This document shows positions 11,386 to 12,094 of a stretch of DNA of 12,094 nucleotides, piece after piece. Every line of letters starts with the position of its first letter. Positions within the stretch are counted from its first letter, which is position 1. The DNA lies in contig JBNJEM010000176.1 of the NCBI GenBank assembly GCA_051745935.1, positions 1 through 12,094 of the forward strand. Direction: 5' to 3'. Under the pieces are notes generated by a model, which saw only the letters and a list, made by a program, of their open reading frames with translations, was not told where the DNA came from and ran no database searches. Source of the DNA: JBNJEM01 sp051745935 (GTDB lineage: Bacteria > Planctomycetota > Planctomycetia > Pirellulales > Pirellulaceae). A program made the position numbers and the translations under genes.

Positions 11386-11799
11386 TTACGATCGCCAGTC
11401 TTCGAGTTTCAATCCTGGAACAGCCAGGAGATCACTGTCGCTGGACACGACCTTGCAGTTACCCAGCGTCATCGCGATGGCGGCGATCATCATGTCCACG
11501 ACGCCAATGGGGCGACCGAGGCACGCCAACTCGGCGTAGATGCGGCCGTACTCGAAGGCGGCGGACGAGTCGAATGGCCAAAGCCTCAGTGATGCGAGCA
11601 TCGTCTTCAGTCGTTTCATGTTGCGGTCGCGGCTGCTGCTGTGTTCGATGCCTGCAACGAGTTCGGCCAGGACGGGTACGCCAATGCCAAGGGGATTCCC
11701 GTTAGCGACTTCGATGCGGGCTCGGTCGAAGACGCCTTGCCGCCGGTTGATGTAATGGCCGGCCATGTTGGTGTCCAACAGGAACCGTGTCACTCCCAT
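11386..11799 (-). CDS. vapC: VapC-type PIN-domain toxin
   Basis: The 137-residue protein is a full-length PIN domain: FLLDTN with D9, VPVLAELVAGIE with E46, VVDMMIAAIA with D102, and VSSDSDLLAVPGLKLEDW with D121/D123, the four acidic positions that bind metal in these ribonucleases. VapC toxins usually cut tRNA or rRNA; the target here is unknown. Its start overlaps the end of the antitoxin gene by 10 nt (11790-11799), and GGAGG sits only 2 nt before the ATG, so translation is probably coupled to the antitoxin. The gene is intact although it borders decayed DNA. Confidence 0.9.
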   Translation of the reverse strand: MGVTRFLLDTNMAGHYINRRQGVFDRARIEVANGNPLGIGVPVLAELVAGIEHSSSRDRNMKRLKTMLASLRLWPFDSSAAFEYGRIYAELACLGRPIGVVDMMIAAIAMTLGNCKVVSSDSDLLAVPGLKLEDWRS

Positions 11800-12080
11800 A
11801 TCCTCCGCAGGCTTTCGGCATGCTCTGCAAATCGTGCCTTCTCACATCGAGTGCGGCCCGCACGCTCGGCTTCCCAGGCGGCCCGTTCCGTAGCGGTGAT
11901 TTCCATTGCCTCCACAAGGTCCATGGCCGCGATCGTCCGAGCGATTTCCTCACCTGACATCATTCCGGCGTCGTCCTGAACTCCTGTCGCAAGCGGGCAG
12001 ACTTCGACCTCGGTGCCATCGGGCCAATCCGCTGGCACCTCGACTTCCAGACGTCCGCCCTTGACTGTCGCTTTGATCAT
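11790..12080 (-). CDS. vapB: VapB-like antitoxin with AbrB-type N-terminus
   Basis: The 96-residue protein begins MIKATVKGGRLEVEVPADW, PDGTEVEV, a short beta-rich start like that of AbrB/SpoVT-type or related planctomycete and cyanobacterial antitoxins. The remaining two thirds are charged and helical (GEEIARTIAAMDLVEAMEI, TERAAWEAERAGR, HAESLRRIWE), suited to wrap the toxin. It comes first in the operon and overlaps vapC by 10 nt. ATG 12080 is preceded by GGAGG at 12094-12090, at the window edge; the promoter is outside. The assignment rests mainly on position beside the PIN gene. Confidence 0.8.
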   Translation of the reverse strand: MIKATVKGGRLEVEVPADWPDGTEVEVCPLATGVQDDAGMMSGEEIARTIAAMDLVEAMEITATERAAWEAERAGRTRCEKARFAEHAESLRRIWE

Positions 12081-12094
12081 GATCGCGTACCTCC

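Noticed and set aside
11064..11705. 213-residue + strand ORF
   Set aside because: Its first part is the coding remnant described above; the rest is low-complexity and runs antisense through vapC.

Overview
The window looks like a piece of a planctomycete chromosome (Pirellulales-like). This rests on high GC, a Tat-exported sugar-isomerase-like protein of a kind common in that phylum, a very large ABC permease with a soluble C-terminal extension, an apparent integron-type recombination site, and decayed IS and REP-like elements between small gene modules. Species cannot be named from the sequence.

Left part (1-3624): two monocistronic genes on the + strand. The first encodes a Tat-exported protein with an L-fucose isomerase-like C-terminal fold. 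The second encodes a secreted fusion of a beta-sandwich domain and a nitrilase-type amidohydrolase. They are separated by 729 nt of non-coding DNA that holds a MITE-like element of about 193 bp (28-nt perfect inverted arms and two internal hairpins) and short tandem repeats.

Centre (3867-8288): a compact + strand operon of a YtrA-type GntR repressor, an ABC ATPase and a 972-residue permease that joins two ABC-2 halves to a soluble C-terminal region of about 450 residues. The promoter (TTGACA, 17 bp, TACTGT) is overlaid by a palindrome TGTACTA-N6-TAGTACA, which suggests autorepression. A strong hairpin terminator follows the permease.

Right part (8453-12094): accessory DNA. A higBA toxin-antitoxin module has a near-consensus promoter that predicts a leaderless toxin mRNA, and a palindromic operator covering the toxin start codon. 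It is followed by an attC-like structured site and a small frameshifted gene. Next come a DUF488 gene and an overlapping, C-terminally truncated dual-OB gene. The truncation falls where a REP/RAYT-like repeat begins. The next 1.1 kb is bounded by inverted copies of this 29-bp repeat and contains an internally deleted IS4-family transposase and a frameshifted coding remnant. A vapBC-like toxin-antitoxin pair on the - strand closes the window, with a G-quadruplex motif just downstream of the toxin.

The best candidates for something little described are the GntR/ABC/giant-permease operon and the integron-like and REP-bounded accessory block.
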